Below, piece by piece: positions 27,701 to 39,700 of a stretch of DNA of 64,000 bases. Origin of the DNA: Mauremys mutica (lineage: Eukaryota > Chordata > Testudines > Geoemydidae). The notes below the pieces were generated by a model. The model saw only the letters and a list, made by a program, of their open reading frames with translations, ran no database searches and was not told the DNA's origin. Position 1 is the stretch's first letter. The number at the start of each line of letters is the position of its first letter. Location: contig NC_059087.1 in the NCBI RefSeq assembly GCF_020497125.1, forward strand, positions 17,641,925 through 17,705,924. Direction: 5' to 3'. The position numbers were made by a program, and so were the translations under genes.

Positions 27701-30700
27701 ACCAGGGAATTGTAGGAAAACACTGGACTGGAATTATCATGAATTGTTTTAGAAATAAGCACTGAAACGTTTTTAAAAATTGTATGAAAAGTTGATTATA
27801 TCCTTAGCCACAATTTCTAGTATAATCAGGTAAATCTCCCATTGATTTTTGTAATTTTTAAGTTTGCAGTGATTTATTCTAGATCAAGTTTTGGGGACTG
27901 AGGTCTCTTATGTTTGGCCCAGAACAGGGTAGGCAGTACAGTGTCCCAGATGAAGCTAGGTGGTGGGTGCTATCGATGATCTCTCCCCCTCTATGAAACT
28001 AACGTAGGGAAGCAAAGGGCCTAGGGAATCCAGTTTCAGGGCCTGATGGTACATGAGGGACTAAGAGAGTCAGTGATAGAATATGCTGCTGTTGTCAGAG
28101 AAGAGGAGTTGGTCCCCAAATTGAGATCCACTGAGCCTGATTTGCAGAAGTTCTGAGCACTTACAGCTGCACCTGAAGACACTGGGAACTGTGCTTTGAA
28201 CATATAAAGTGCTATAATAATGCCCCCCATCTGTAAAATTGAAAATATTACTACCAGCTCACCCTAGGGATGTATCCTGAAGATAAATCCGCTAATGATT
28301 GTGAACCACTCAGATGCTATGGTGATGAGTGCCATAAAAATGAGGAAATTAATAATAATAATAATAATAATAATTTTGTCTTCACAGCAGGGTTTGAATA
28401 GTAAGCCGTAAATAAGCATGGGGCCACACACTGAATGATGAGGAGGATAAAAAGGAGTATTGAATAGCTACCCATTCAGTGAGCGCTGTTCAGTCTATAC
28501 ACTGAATGAGGCAGGGCTCATGGCTGGGAAAAGGAATTGACTGGTCCTAACAAACCTGACCCAAGGCCACTCACTGTATCACAGGCTTGGACCTCTTGTA
28601 AGAGAAACAGTTCCTTTCTCCTATCCCATATTCAGCATACCCTGCCATGGAATCTGGCTTCCCCTGAGCTTGCTCTACAGAATGCAAGGAACATAGTTAG
28701 CACAGCCTAGCTGTTGCCGGATTGACTGATCCCCTGCCTGCTTTGTCCTGGCCTCAGTGCCCAGCTTCTGCTGTCAGCCACTAAATGGAGGCAGAGTAGA
28801 AAGAACTTAAAAAAAAAAAATAAAAAAAATCCAAGTCTTCAAACATCTGGTTTGGCTTTTATTTGTAAAGTCTAAAGTAAAATTGTATTTTCAGATTGTG
28901 GCTGAAGGTAAAAATGGTTATTCCTCCACTTGAATGTAAGATTGACTGGTTTGGAAGCTGTAATAGGGCAGCGAATCAGCTTAAACGAAGTATATGGCTT
29001 CACAGTGAGGGACATATCCCAGAACACGTTAGTTGCTACCTGCAATTCCCTGTTTCCTTGCTAAGCAGCCTAAGTGTGATATTTATCCATCAATTACTTA
29101 AGTGCATAACACTAAATCTTTCTGGCAAAAATACCAAATAACAGGTGTGTTGTTAATCAAAGTGCCACTTAAGTATATTCTATTATAGCTCCTAATGGGT
29201 CCAGCAGAGATTGGGATCTCGTGCTAGGCACAGCAAAGACACATAGTAAGAGAGAGTGCTTGCCCTGAGGATCTTACAGTCTGAATAGACAAGACGGATA
29301 GATGGTGGGAGGGGAAACAGAAAAGAGGTGAAATAACTTGCTTGGGGTCACACAGCAGGTCTGTGGTAGATCCGAGATTAGAACCCAGCTTTACTGAATC
29401 CCAGGTAACCTCATTATCCGCTAAACCACACTACCTTCTCCTACTTTAGCTTCAGCTAGAGCCAGGTGTTTTAGATGCTAAGTATACTGGCTGAGAATTG
29501 GAGATACTGTACTTCTTTGTTTTTTAACAAGTTATGGGAAATTCTTTTCCTTATTCAGTTCTTTATTGTCATATCAAGTTGATCCATAAATACAGGGTTG
29601 GCTGCTCCTCTTTAGGAACAATTGGTAGTTTCCCTTTGTTGTTGACTGGCTTTCCTTACTTACACATCGATAGTCTGAAAGTCAGCACATTACCCTGCCT
29701 TTCTCTTATGTTGCCAGTGAGCAACCTCCTTTTCTCAGTTAAGGCTGGAACAGAAGCTCTCTCTGGGGTCTGGAATTACTTTGCAGTTGTAGAGCTCCCT
29801 ACCAATTCAACAGAGAGAGGGCTACATTGGTCAGAAGATTCAATCTGTTTCAAAAAGTGGGATTTGAATGTCATACAAACTTTTGAGGGAATGGGTTGTG
29901 CTCTGTAGAGAAATGACTAACTCCGGGTACACTCCAGATCTTACATCATCAAGCATACAGATAGCATTCCTGGTCCCAGGTTTCAGTGGTAGCCGTGATC
30001 AGAAGGTAAGATTTGGTAAATGCTGTTAGATTCTGGAAGAGGGTGGGATTATGTGCATAATATTTCTAAATTTCTGTCTCCTGTATTTTTCCATTTTAAG
30101 CTCACATGTCTGAAACGACCTTTAGTTGTCATACATGAGCTGTTTGACAAGTCTATCATGGACATCTCATGGTAAGATGGCTTTCTCTTTTGTACAAAAG
30201 CTAAAACAAAATATTGTCTACTTCTGTACCTATCTGTTCAGTGGAAGTTTTTATTCTAGTACATTGCAACACTGGTCACATTTTGAGCATAATTTGAGCA
30301 CCACATCAGTATGACCTGAAGTTTTTGAAGTTGCAGCAATATCTTTGTTAACTCCATTAGTTTTGACTCAACTCTGTTATTCCATGTACCAAATAGGCCC
30401 TTAGTGTCTCTAGAACAGATGAAAATGTATTACATAAAAATTCAAATTTAAATAATTTCCCTGCTATGTGTTTGGAGTGTGTGTATATCTCCAGGCAGGG
30501 GAAGAATAGTGCCTTTGTAACTAAAGGATATAAAATATAATAATAATACAGTGTTATGATGTACAAAGACATCTGTAGAATAAGTTCAGCTTGTTAGAAT
30601 TTCCTCTTTTGAGCAAGCTGCTACTATTTTATAAAACTTAATGGGCCTGATGGATTTTACACACATGTAACTTATATAGAGTTATTCATTTACACTGATG

Positions 30701-33700
30701 CAAGCGAGAAGACTCCAGTATGTCATCTCAGTCCCTCTTCTCCCCTGCCAAAAAATCCACAATGGCTCCCATCTCCAAAAATTATTCCCTTTTTCTTTAA
30801 CATGAAGTTCTTTAAGTATCCACACTTGCTTATGTATCTGACTTTCCTGGTAGTTTCTCATTCAGAAAATTAAACTTAGCTGCTCTATTTTTGAATAAAT
30901 AATTTAGTTCTATCAAAGGTGTTGCAGTGCTATGTAAGAAGGTATGCATTCCTTTGTGGCAGAGTGTAGTGGAAGGGTCAAGTTAAGAGAGTTTCAAATC
31001 ACGAGGCAAGTATCAAACAGAAAGTAATGAAATTATAAAGTACTATAACACACCCCGCCAATCACAGCGTAGAACATAGCAACCTTCCAAGCAGCTGTGT
31101 TTTTCCAGAGGGCATGGAGTCTAGTGTGGGTTTTGTCCAGAGTCCTGTATTGTGTGGGACATTATGTTTTTCAGCTATCTTCCAGCCCAGGTCCCTCTTC
31201 CCTGTCCTGCTGCAAGAAGCCTTAGAGTTGCCAGGTGTCAGGTTTTCGACTGGCATGTCCAGTTGAAAAGAGACCATGAAGGCTCTGGTCAGCAGCGCAG
31301 TTGGGCTAAGGCAGGCTCCGTGCGGCTCCCAGAAGTGGCAACATGTCCCAGTGGCCCCTAGGCACAGGGGTCAGGGAGGCTCTGCGTGCTGGCCCTGCCC
31401 CGAGCGCCAGCTGTGCAGCTCCCATTGGCCAGGAACAGCAGCCAATGGGAGCCTTGGGGGCTGCACAGGCACTTTGCAGAGCTGCCTGGACGTCCCTCCA
31501 CCGAGGGGCCGGACATGCCAGCTGCTTCCGGGAGCAGGGCGGAGCCATGGCAGGCAGGGAGCCTGCCTTAGCCCCGCTGCACTGTCAACCGGGAGACGCC
31601 TGAGGTAAGTGCCGCTCGGCCGGAGCTCACACTCCAACCCCTTGCCCCAGCCCTGAGCCCCCTCCTGCCCCCCAGAGCCTGCACTCCCAGCCAGAGCCCT
31701 CATCCCCTCCTGCACCCCACCCCCCTGCCCCAGCCTGGAGCTGCCTCCCATACCCTGAACCCATCATTTCTGGCCCCACCCCAAAGTCTGCACCCCCAGC
31801 TGGAGCCCTCACCCTCTCCTGCACCCCAACTCCCTACCCCAGGCCAGTGAAAGTGAGTGAGGTTGGGGGAGAGTGAGCAACGGAGGGAGGGGAACTGAGG
31901 TGAGTGGGGGTGTGGCCTCAGAGAAGGGGTGAGGCCTCGGGGAAGGGCATGGGGCAGGAATGTTTGGTTTTGTGCAATTAGAAAGTTGGCAACTCAAAGA
32001 AACCTGCAATGACCATTGCATGAGCACTGACTCCTCCTTACTCCAGTGGTAGCACCAGCACTACAGAGCAGGACGGTCTGCAGCATGTCTTGCTGTATGG
32101 TGACAAAGCACTGGGAAAAAAACCTTATTTAGCCACACTCACACTCTCCCTGCCTCCCGATGTTATGTCTTGGGAATGACCTGCATTCAGCAGCTCCGTT
32201 ATGTATTCTGACAACCCTGCCTCCCTGCTATCATTCATCCTGTCCACCGTGGGCTGCCGTGGTGTGACAGCTGAGCTAGGGAGACACGCTTGCAGTTCTC
32301 CCCTGTTAGCCCTGAGCCAGCATCTAGCTGTCTGTTAGAGAGAGGCCAAGATGGCAGCAGCCACAAGCGGCCCCAGCCCTCACTGCACCAGGCAGTAAGA
32401 GGTGTGTGGTGGTGGGGGGAGCTGAAGGGGTGAGGAAAGGGGCGGGGGCAGAATGGAAGAGGCTGTCCCAGGTTCCTTCACTCAGGCTCCCTCCCCGGCT
32501 GGACAGCATCACAAGTCCCTAGGCTGCCAGTGCACCCAGCCCCCGCCCCCCCCCTTCTCCAACTTCAACACCTCCCCCCCACCCCCCAGCCCTTGCTCTC
32601 TTCTCTCCATAACAAACTCTCCTCCTGCCTCTGGCTCCCTCCCTGGTGGCTACTAGCGATCTTCAGCTATCCCTGCTGATGCCCAGGCAGCATGAAGGAA
32701 AAGGAAGTAGTAGCCTGACCCTAAAGCAAAGGGGTGAGGAACAGATGGGCGCAGGGATAGACTGGAGGCAGCAGGCTGCGGTTAGAGGAGAAGGGGGGAA
32801 TGGGACTGGCTGCAGGGGGCAGTAGCAGAGGGGGATAGAAACATTGGGGGCAGAGATAGAAGGGGTATATGTTAAAGGGCCGGGCTGGGGGGATGGTGAA
32901 GAACAGGAGCAGCAGGGTCTGTAACCATTAGAGGGCACTCCCCTCAGAACCTGGGAGTGCTGAGATACAGAAATCCTGCTCTCAGCAGTATCTGGGAAAC
33001 CCACTGGCAAAATGTGTGTCATTCTTCTCTAGTGACTGGCCCCTACAGAGGATAAAAGATTCTGTTGCTATCAACTACTTCATTAGCTCAGGCGGTCACG
33101 GTCTGTGCTGTGAATCTAGAGGTTCAACCCTGCTGATGACCAATGTGGGGATCAGTATGTTTCCACATGATGGAATTTCTGATTTTTTTCAGTTGTTTTT
33201 TTAAAACCTAGAAAATTACATTTTAAAAACTACATTAAAAGAATGTTAAGGTAGCAAAGTCAAGAGATACCAGAATTGAAGTTGCAAATACAACCTTAAT
33301 TCAGCCTTCTTGTGTGTTATGATGCAGTCTTTAATTACATGATCACCTGCTATATTTTCCACAGGACCCTTGCCACATTCAGTTCACAGGATAGATGTTG
33401 CTTTGGGCATGTATCAGGGTTGTATAGTGAATGAGGTGATTGTCTTTAGAATCTTTGTCTCATTTACTGCAGAAGTTGGAAGGTGTGTGGTGAATGAGGC
33501 AAGAGAAAGGTTGGTCTCATGGTTAAAGCCCTGGACAACTGGATTCTATCCCTGCCTCTGCCACAGAGTTCTTATGTGATGCTGGACAAGTCACTTAAAC
33601 TAAAACTTTCTCAGATGGCCAATATGTGTTTCCTAGTTTTCGGGTGCCCAAATTGAGACACACTGAGCCTGATTTGCAGAAGTTTTGAGCACTTACAGCT

Positions 33701-36700
33701 GCACCTGAAGTCAATGGGAACTGTGCTTTGAACATATAAAGTGCTATAATAATGCCCCCCTTCTGTAAAATTGAAAATGTTAATAATACCCTAGGGATGT
33801 ATTCTGAAGATAAATTCACTGATTGTGAGCTACTCAGATGCTATGGTGATAAGTGCCATAAAAATGAGGACATTAATAATAATAATAATAATTTTGTCTT
33901 CAGAGCAGGGTTTGAATAGTAAGCAATAAATAAGCATGGGGCCACACACTGAATGATGAGGATAAAAAGGAGTATTGAAGAGCTACCCATTCAGTGAGCA
34001 CTATCCAATCTAGGCAGGAGGTCCTGTGGGGAAAAATAGTATGTGAACATGTAATTGAAGACTATCATAATGCATATGAACAACAGGGCTGAATTAAGGT
34101 TGGACAGGCCACCTTAATTCTATCATAGTTACTTCAGAATGCTTGACTTTGCAACCTTAATGTTCTTTTAAAATCGTTTTTAATGCAATATACACCTCTA
34201 CCCCGATATAACGCGACGCAATATAACACGAATTCGGATATAACACGGTAAAGCAGCGCTCCAGCAGGATGGGGCTGCGCACTCTGGTGGATCAAAGCAA
34301 GTTTGATATAATGTGGTTTCACCTATAACGCGGTAAGATTTTTTTGACTCCCGAGGACAGCGTTATATCGGGGTGGAGGTGTATTTTACACCTTGCAGTT
34401 CTGTTGAGCCTTTCATTTGAGGATATCTAACATTAGTTAAGTTTCCCACCACCCCGTAAAGTAGGTAATAAGTAGTATTCCCATAATAGAGGGTGTAGAG
34501 ACCACTGGGAATTATGTACCCATACCGATATACCTATACTAGGCTTAAAAGCCGTTTACTCAGGCAGCAGAATATGTACAGTTTGGTCAGGTGTCTATAT
34601 GCCTTCCCCATGGATCTTACTGTCAAATTAAATAATATTTTGTATAGAGATTTCCATCAAAAGACTTCAAAGTATTTTACTTACATTAATGAGTTAAGGC
34701 TTGTGCGCTAAGTAGTATAATTGCATAAAGGAGTGCCTTGCTGTTCTTTCTGCTGTAGTATAGCAGCTTTGTGTAGTTTCATTACCTATGTAAAGAAAAG
34801 GCTACCTCACCTGCAAGTTACACCTTTTTCAGTGTTATAAAGTTTTAGAAGCAATATCCAGTTAACATTTTTGACTGTATGGGTAAATGTACTTGTGGGA
34901 TATTTAGAGAGACAGTAAGTGATCAGCAGAAAGCTTGTTGTTTTATATCCTGTTTAGAAAATCAAATTTGTCTGGCTAAAATCTTAGTAATATGGAACCA
35001 TTCCCAGAAGTGCAGTTTCAGTCTTGTACCCGGGTCTAAAATCAGACTGACTTGGAACAAGGAAATCTGAACTGTGCATACTGCCAGAACTTTCTGAGCT
35101 TTCTCTATTTTAATAGAGTTGTAAATTTGTACCTATCACTCTTATATCTGAGCACCATTACATTTTCAAAAATCTTTTCCAAAAAGGGAGATAAGACACT
35201 GGTCTATATTTATTATTTTATTGTGCAAGCACCTAGGAGCCCCAGTTTGCTAGGTGCTGCACAAACACAGAACAAAAAGTGACATTGTCAATGTCCAGTG
35301 ATGGATCCTTGAATATGGTTTTACTGGTGCCTTCTTGATGTTCATCTGGCATTGTACCCTCAGACAGAGGCACTATCTCCATCATCAGTGGATATCTACA
35401 CTATCCCAGTGTTTACATCTGAATCCAAGAATTTTTTATTTGTCCAGCAAGCAGAAAACTTACTAGGAGAAATGTGACTCACTTTTCAGTTGGGAGTTTG
35501 GGTTATCTAAGTTACCTACTATCTGAGACAATTTGACTGGGTGTGGCACTGCAGATCCTATGGTAAAGACAAAGAAACCCTTTTTTTGTCTCTCATGCAG
35601 CCATGATACATGTTTTTAAAAAACTGTTTGCAATTGGGCTGACTCAGCAGGACTTCTGCCATCAATGCTCTGCTGTCTTAATTTCATCTGTGACACATCA
35701 TCTGTAAGTTTCTGTTACCTGTTAGGGGGAAAACTGCATTTAGGAGCTACTGGATCAGTGGTCAAGGCCTCTTCTAGCAAAAAACCCCAAGTGTCTGAAT
35801 AATGGGCCACATTTGGAAGGTGGTTGCCTTATAAGGGCCACAAGGGCTTTTAAAAAAAAACTTATTTTACAGTCGTTGTTGAGGCCCCCATAAAAATGCT
35901 GGTATGGTGCATATGCTGTGTACCAGAGTAGCCAGGCCTCTGTGTGCAGTATACTAAAGCAAAAAACAAATCTCTGGGCTAAACCAGAGACTATTGGGTT
36001 GGTTCCAGGCTCCATCTGGCTTCTATTATTGCTGATACCACAGAGGGATGGAATCGCAATGGAGCAGAAATGGCTGGTCATCTTCAGCTTGTATATCTTC
36101 TCCTCCACACTCTCTCTATGTCTTTTCTATGTAGATTGTAAGCTCTTTGGTGCAGTGACTGTCTACTGCTCTGTTTGCCTACATAGTGGCCCCCATTCTC
36201 GATTGAATCCTACACATTACCATAGGACTGTGATTCTCAGTGCCTAAAAAGGGAAGCTTTTTAGTTGCTTATGTGCTGAATGCTGCCCTTAGCCCAATTA
36301 GTGGGCATATTTAGCACATACTTTCTGAAGCAAATGGATTTGTATTTTTCCTTTGTGGTTCGCCTTTAGTATTTAACATTTTAAATTCTTCCAGTTTTAT
36401 CCCTAGTCTTGGTTTTTCACAGTCCTGGTCATTAATGTGGGTGAGCACCGTGTTCAAAAGCACATGCATGTATGTAGTCACTGGTTATCAAACATAGTCC
36501 CTTGACTATCCCATGTTGCCCACTTCTTTGCACTTCAGTAGTTGCTGGTGTCATAAATCCTATGCTAACCATTTATTTTTACAGTAAAACATTTATGGAT
36601 TGCATAAATGCAGCAAAGAAAACTTTTTAAAACTCGTGGTTTCAAAACAAAGATCTTTACTGTCTTTCAGGACCTTAAATGGACTTGGGATCTTGGTGTG

Positions 36701-39700
36701 TTCCATGGACGGATCAGTGGCTTTTTTGGACTTTTCCCAGGATGAACTTGGAGATCCACTTAGTGAGGAGGAGAAGGTACTATGAGCTCTCAGGACAAAT
36801 GTGATCATCCATTCTTTTTCTTTACAATAATATTCTCAACACTGTTCATAGAAGCTTGTAGTTGATTGATTTTCATATTATAGAAAAAATGCGGTCTTGT
36901 CTGCTTTCCAAAACCAGGGAGTTTTTTTGTAAAGTCAGCCATCAAGTTCAGAAACAACTTGCGGTATTAAGAATCCTTTCTAGAGTAGAAACTGTCTTGG
37001 CAAATACCCATTTGCTTACATTGCATTATACATTTGAAACATTTGTCTGGCCTAAGTAGTGAGGAGTGACTTCCTGATTTCAAAATTATGGTTTAAAATT
37101 ACTCTTATGAGCTTTCATGTAAGTCTTTTTAGCATGCTTTGCTATGAGCTGGATTTTCCCCCTTATCACTGCTAGCAACAGAAGTTTTGCCACCCTGGTT
37201 AAGTTTGTTAATGAGTTGGATGTTATCTAAAAAATATAACGAGAGAAAAAAATCTTTGAATGATGTGTAAATAGTATTGAAGGCACTTCTATATTGATAC
37301 TAATAGATATGTGTAATGTCTATATAGCACAATCACTGATGTATTGGTAGCAGTTGTAATCAGGTTTTGTTTTTACATTTTTAACACCCATAGAGCAACA
37401 TTCATCAGTCTACCTATGGTAAAAGCTTAGCGATAATGACTGAGGCTCAGTTGTCCACTACCATTATTGAGAATCCAGAGATGCTGAAGTATCAACAGAG
37501 ACAGCAACAGCAGCAGATGGAGCAGAAGAATGCAGCAATACGGGAAGCAGCAGGGACTGCCACGGCAGCTCCCAAAGTGGCGAGCATGGTTAATGGTGAG
37601 AGTTTGGAGGACATTAGAAAGGTAGGCCTTTTGAATGGTGATTTTATAGTATCCAGTAGAAATTTGATAATTAGAGAGAGATGGTGCGTATGGTAACATC
37701 TTTTATTGGACCAACTTCTGTTGGCGAGAGAGACAAGCTTTTGAGCTTACACAGAGCTTTTCTTCAGGTCTGGGAAAGGTACTCAGAGTGTCACAGCTAA
37801 ATACAAGGTGGGGCAGATTGTTTAGCATATGGAGTTAATATGGTGTAAGAGACTATTCACAGTGAAATGGGCAGTTATGGGGGTTAGTGGTTTATAGATT
37901 GTTGTAATGAGCCATAAATCCAATGTCTTTATTAAGTCCATGATTTTTTAGTATCTAACAAAGTTATGAATGTAAACTCCCAGGCTCATCTTTTGAAGGA
38001 GTTGTGCAGGTTTTCTTTGAGGTTGAGGACTGAGAGGTCAGATATGAAGTAATGGTTTTGTGAAAAGTGTTCTAACTTGTATTTAGCTGTGATTTATTGT
38101 TTGTATTATGGTGGTGCCTAAGAGCACCAATCACAGATCTGGGCTCCATTGTGTTAGGGACTATACAATCTCTTATTAAAAGACAGTCCTTGCTCCATGG
38201 AGTTTACGGTCCTAAAAATCCAGTTTGTTTGTGCTGACAGGAAGGCAGATCGAGTGAGTGTGTGTGCAAATATTTGGGGCTTCTTTGGTTCAGAAACACA
38301 GGGGGTGTGTGAAATTTTCCCTGCAATAAAGAATATAATTATTGATGAGCATTTTTCATTTCATTGCACCTAACTAGAGTCTTGTGTCTACTGGAGAAAG
38401 CATTCATATTAATGTTATTTTCTCCCCTTCCCCCAACAGAATCTTTTAAAGAAACAAGTTGAAACACGGACTGCAGATGGCCGGAGGCGGATCACACCTC
38501 TCTGCATAGCTCAGCTGGACACTGGGTATACTTTGAAGTGTTTTACTTTTCTTATCTCCTTTGACCTTTTCATCGACTTCTTCCAGTTCACACTGAAAAA
38601 ATTTAGGTCCATCTTAAACCCATTGCATATTATAATATCTTACATTTAAGAACTTTTAAGATGAATGAATTTCAGAGTGCTTTTATAATGATCACTTTAC
38701 CTACCATTAAATTGCAGCCACTTCTAGGGTAGAAAGTGGCAGCTGTTCTGTGAAAATAATACTGCAGAATAGTTTAAAGAAAGAGAAGTGAAAATCATTT
38801 CAAATTAAATACACAGACATTTAGGTGAGATGAATGTAATAATTCCATTTGGAATTTGGCTGTTGTGTGTTTGCGAACACTTGTTCCAGCACATTCCAAG
38901 TGCTATGGGATCTTGAATGACTGAGTGGTCCCATCCTTGGTTTCCTGTCTCATCCAAAAAATGTTTTTTTTCCTCTTCTAGGAATATACTGTGTATTGAA
39001 TCCTTCAGTGTTTTAGATTATCTGGATTCGTGTCCTCAGAATGAGCAGCTTTAGCTATTGTTTTTGGAAGAGGGAAGGTCATGGAAAAAAGATCCCAAGA
39101 TCAGAGCCACGAATGAAAAAAAAAACTCCCTTTTCCAAAGAGCTTGTTATACTTTCTGTCGTCCAAAGCAATTTCTAAAGCATGTGTCTACATCCTGTGT
39201 AATCATGCCAATCATGATTTGAACTCGGTAGCTGGCTTTTGCAGGAAATATCCTGCATACAGTTGTGAAAATCTGCATTTATCCCAGTGTTCTCTTAATA
39301 GTAAGATCTAAGAGCCAGTCTATAATGGTTAGTGTTAAGACACAGGTTTTCTGCCATCAGAAGGTCGTACCGTTAACTTCAACAGGACTAAGCTAATGTT
39401 TTGCATCTGTCAACTAACTCTATAAAAACTCTTTAACTTAAAACATCAGAGGGGTAGCCGTGTTAGTCTGGTTCTGTAGAAGCAGCAAAGAATCCTGTGG
39501 CACCTTATAGACTAACAGACATTTTGCAGCATGAGCTTTCGTGGGTGAATACCCACTTCTTCGGATGCACGAAAGCTCATGCTGCAAAATGTCTGTTAGT
39601 CTATAAGGTGCCACAGGATTCTTTGCTGCTTCTAACTTAAAACATGTTTTCACTAAAATGGGAGAGCTCCCTTTGTTTGTTCTTCAGCTGTACACAAATA

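Noticed and set aside
28350..28374. CRISPR-like or regulatory direct repeats
   Set aside because: Plain (AAT)n microsatellite inside a shared repeat; CRISPR arrays are not expected in a vertebrate nuclear genome.
31276..31751. ORFs of 86-126 aa on both strands in intron 10
   Set aside because: They coincide with the GC-rich interior of the hAT-like element at 31222-31996 and show no domain.
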